Below are positions 13,091-14,830 of a DNA stretch of 14,830 bases, piece after piece. Position 1 is the stretch's first letter; every line of letters starts with the position of its first letter. The notes below the pieces were generated by a model, which saw only the letters and a list, made by a program, of their open reading frames with translations, ran no database searches and was not told where the DNA came from. Both the position numbers and the translations under genes were made by a program. Source of the DNA: Candidatus Saccharimonadota bacterium (GTDB lineage Bacteria > Patescibacteriota > Saccharimonadia > Saccharimonadales > Saccharimonadaceae); the NCBI GenBank assembly GCA_905372495.1, contig CAJPPG010000017.1, positions 1 to 14,830 on the forward strand. Reading direction: 5' to 3'.

Positions 13091-14830
13091 GGTGGGGACT
13101 ATCCCAAGTACATCTACAACCAAGAGTTCACCAGTTACGACTAATTTCTCTAAAGGCATTAAAACCTATAAGCCAAACGACACGATGGCTTCGGAGGAGA
13201 TATACTTGGCACAAAATGCCAGATTTGAGAGGATTGGCGAATACAAAACCAGAAGAGGTTTTACGAAGCTCTGTGAACCGATTGGGAAGAATATTTTAAT
13301 AGAGAACTACCAAAGTTCTGGATATTCGTTCAGCAAGGACAAGAAGCAATTTAATATTGTATCCCCTAGGAATGGCATTATCTACTCGCTTAAGGTCAAA
13401 ATGTTAGTTACTGATGATACTTACGGTATCTTTGAGGTTAGAGTCTATAGTAATGAGGATAAGTTAATCACTAGATCATGTGCAAATATCAAAACTAGCA
13501 CATCAGAACAAGAAGTAGAGTTTGTTTTTATAGATGCTCCAGAAATTAAGCAGAACGAGAAGATCACGATGAAAATCGGGCTTCAACATAATGAGAATAG
13601 GGAATTTAAACTTGCAGTCTTGGGTGATAATATCATGTATCAACTCTACACAGCAAAGGCAGGCAGTATTCCAAATGTCTTTGAAGCTAACATTGATGGT
13701 ATTAAAACGGTTCTATTTCCATTTGTATCAAAGAATAAATCTGAGCTTTATCGGTTAATGGCGGATGGCAATGTGGTCAAGATCAGAGATCTCCCGGCAG
13801 GTACTAAGAACGTTAGGTTTAATCAGAATCTGAATAAGATTCGGTATGTGAACGGTAAAGAATCGGTTAATCTATTAGATCCAGCTGATTGGTCTACTTC
13901 GGCAATTCCAACTATGGATGCCCAGACCGATACCGATCTTAAAGCTAAACTATCGAATATTATGGATGGGCAAGAAGATAACCTTATCTATTTCGATGCC
14001 GAAGTGGATACTAAAGCACTCTGGTCTTACCCATATGGAACGTTTTTGAAGTCTAAACCAATTGAATCTTATGACAAATTCGACCGTGATTTTTATCAGA
14101 ACTTCCCAGCAATTCAGACCGGAGATCCGCTCACAGCCATGTTTAAGCTCGGTGGTGTTATCTATATTCAGACAAGAAATCATAAGTATCAGATGTTTAG
14201 CCAAACGGCAGACACATGGACACAGCAAGAATCTAACGCTCAAGGCGGTACTTTTAGTCAGGAGTCAGTGGTCTGCGATTCTAACTACGCCTATTTTGCG
14301 AATGATAAAGGAATTTTCATCTTTGATGGAGCTAGTGAATCATCTCTAACGGAGTCATCTATCCAGAACGTTTACGATTCTATCCCGGATAAGGAGAAGA
14401 TCGTAGTAGATATCTACAATAATCGTCTATACGTATTTTATCCAAGTAATAAAGGTGGAGAGAACGACAGTTGCCTCGTTTACAACCTGAACTTGAGGCT
14501 CTGGGAGAGCTTTGATACTAATACGTATGTAGCATCTACTTCAGGCCGGAGAAACACTTCGAACAGGCTTATTTGCGGACATTCTAAAATTGGAATGCTT
14601 ATGCTCGCAGAAGACTTATCTAACGATTATAACGACCTTGGCGGAGCAATTGATTTTGATATTAATACTGGGTATCAGCATTTTGGATCACCTAGTCAAT
14701 TGCATCGCATTACTAAATGGAGACCAGAATTTGCCACTACGCAAAAACCATACACGGTGGAGTGTGGCTATGCTTTGGATTATTCGGATAACGTAAAATA
14801 TGCTTTTTCAATCAATCTTCAGAATAAGAC
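13068..14830 (+). CDS. Beta-propeller stopper/tail-hub protein (P22 gp10-like), 3' end outside window
   Basis: The frame from ATG 13068 stays open to the last base (587 full codons), so the gene is cut by the window end. GGAGG at 13058-13062 lies 5 bases upstream, inside the adaptor gene. The N-terminal GIKTYKPNDTMASEEIYLAQNARF segment (30-53) and repeated short blade-like motifs, such as GGVIYIQTRNHKYQMF, YAYFANDKGIFIFDGAS, RLYVFYPSN and CLVYNLNLRLWESF, match propeller proteins related to P22 gp10 (packaged-DNA stabilisation). Residues about 98-195 look like an inserted beta-sandwich (SLKVKMLVTDDTYGIFEVRV to KLAVLGDNIMYQLYT). It probably continues the head-to-tail stack below the adaptor. 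Shorter frames at 14062 and 14590 are shadows. Confidence 0.75.
   Translation, partial: MPISRFNKVGTIPSTSTTKSSPVTTNFSKGIKTYKPNDTMASEEIYLAQNARFERIGEYKTRRGFTKLCEPIGKNILIENYQSSGYSFSKDKKQFNIVSPRNGIIYSLKVKMLVTDDTYGIFEVRVYSNEDKLITRSCANIKTSTSEQEVEFVFIDAPEIKQNEKITMKIGLQHNENREFKLAVLGDNIMYQLYTAKAGSIPNVFEANIDGIKTVLFPFVSKNKSELYRLMADGNVVKIRDLPAGTKNVRFNQNLNKIRYVNGKESVNLLDPADWSTSAIPTMDAQTDTDLKAKLSNIMDGQEDNLIYFDAEVDTKALWSYPYGTFLKSKPIESYDKFDRDFYQNFPAIQTGDPLTAMFKLGGVIYIQTRNHKYQMFSQTADTWTQQESNAQGGTFSQESVVCDSNYAYFANDKGIFIFDGASESSLTESSIQNVYDSIPDKEKIVVDIYNNRLYVFYPSNKGGENDSCLVYNLNLRLWESFDTNTYVASTSGRRNTSNRLICGHSKIGMLMLAEDLSNDYNDLGGAIDFDINTGYQHFGSPSQLHRITKWRPEFATTQKPYTVECGYALDYSDNVKYAFSINLQNK

Noticed and set aside
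13759..13778. AATGGCGGATGGCAATGTGG as another start-element copy
   Set aside because: It is interrupted, lies mid-gene in the propeller frame and has no -10 box at the right distance.
13950..14349. Frames on both strands inside the propeller gene
   Set aside because: The frame from 13068 runs through without a stop and has coherent blade motifs; these are shadows.
1..14830. CRISPR array, tRNA genes, insertion sequences, attachment sites, reverse transcriptase or toxin-antitoxin pair
   Set aside because: No regular repeats, cloverleaf with CCA or T-arm signature, transposase motif or matching protein motif was seen on either strand.

Overview
This window looks like part of a tailed double-stranded DNA phage (or prophage) genome. 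All supported genes lie on the + strand, are tightly packed, and mostly overlap by 1-23 bases or abut. Good Shine-Dalgarno sequences precede most starts. TGA is used as a normal stop in several genes, so a TGA-recoded host is unlikely. The DNA is AT-rich. No integrase, repressor, tRNA, rRNA, CRISPR or insertion sequence is visible. The host cannot be read from the sequence with certainty. The N-terminus of one orphan protein (2721-3299) resembles small proteins I associate with Candidatus Saccharibacteria and their phages, so a Patescibacteria/CPR host is a tentative suggestion only.

Layout. (1) 81-2365: three small orphan genes, one of them a small membrane protein, then a PD-(D/E)XK RecE-like exonuclease and a second conserved phage protein, a plausible single-strand annealing pair. 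(2) 2363-2484: a non-coding gap that can fold into nested stems and a strong GC hairpin. (3) 2485-3622: three orphan genes, the last encoding a small membrane-anchored Cys-containing protein. (4) 3622-6169: an RNA-repair operon of T4 Rnl1-type RNA ligase, a COG3541-type nucleotidyltransferase and a T4-type polynucleotide kinase-phosphatase, joined by 1-4 base stop/start overlaps. (5) 6169-6696: a VRR-NUC nuclease. (6) 6697-14830: a morphogenesis module in the order TerS, TerL, portal, small protein, scaffold, major capsid protein, gp4-like head-tail adaptor, gp10-like propeller protein (cut by the window end). This order matches the P22-type podovirus head module.

Regulation. A consensus-like promoter lies between terL and the portal gene. 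A second promoter directly follows an intrinsic terminator after the capsid gene. Both place an identical 12-base element, AATGGCGATGTG, exactly 6 bases after the -10 box. The last three bases of each copy form an in-frame GTG, the likely true start of the portal and adaptor genes. An 11-base perfect reverse complement of this element lies in the structured gap at 10545-10705, upstream of the scaffold and capsid genes. That gap can form an 18-position near-perfect long stem or a competing 9-bp hairpin. Together these suggest an RNA- or protein-based control circuit that could coordinate portal, capsid and adaptor expression. This circuit and the RNA-repair cassette are the most interesting parts of the window.
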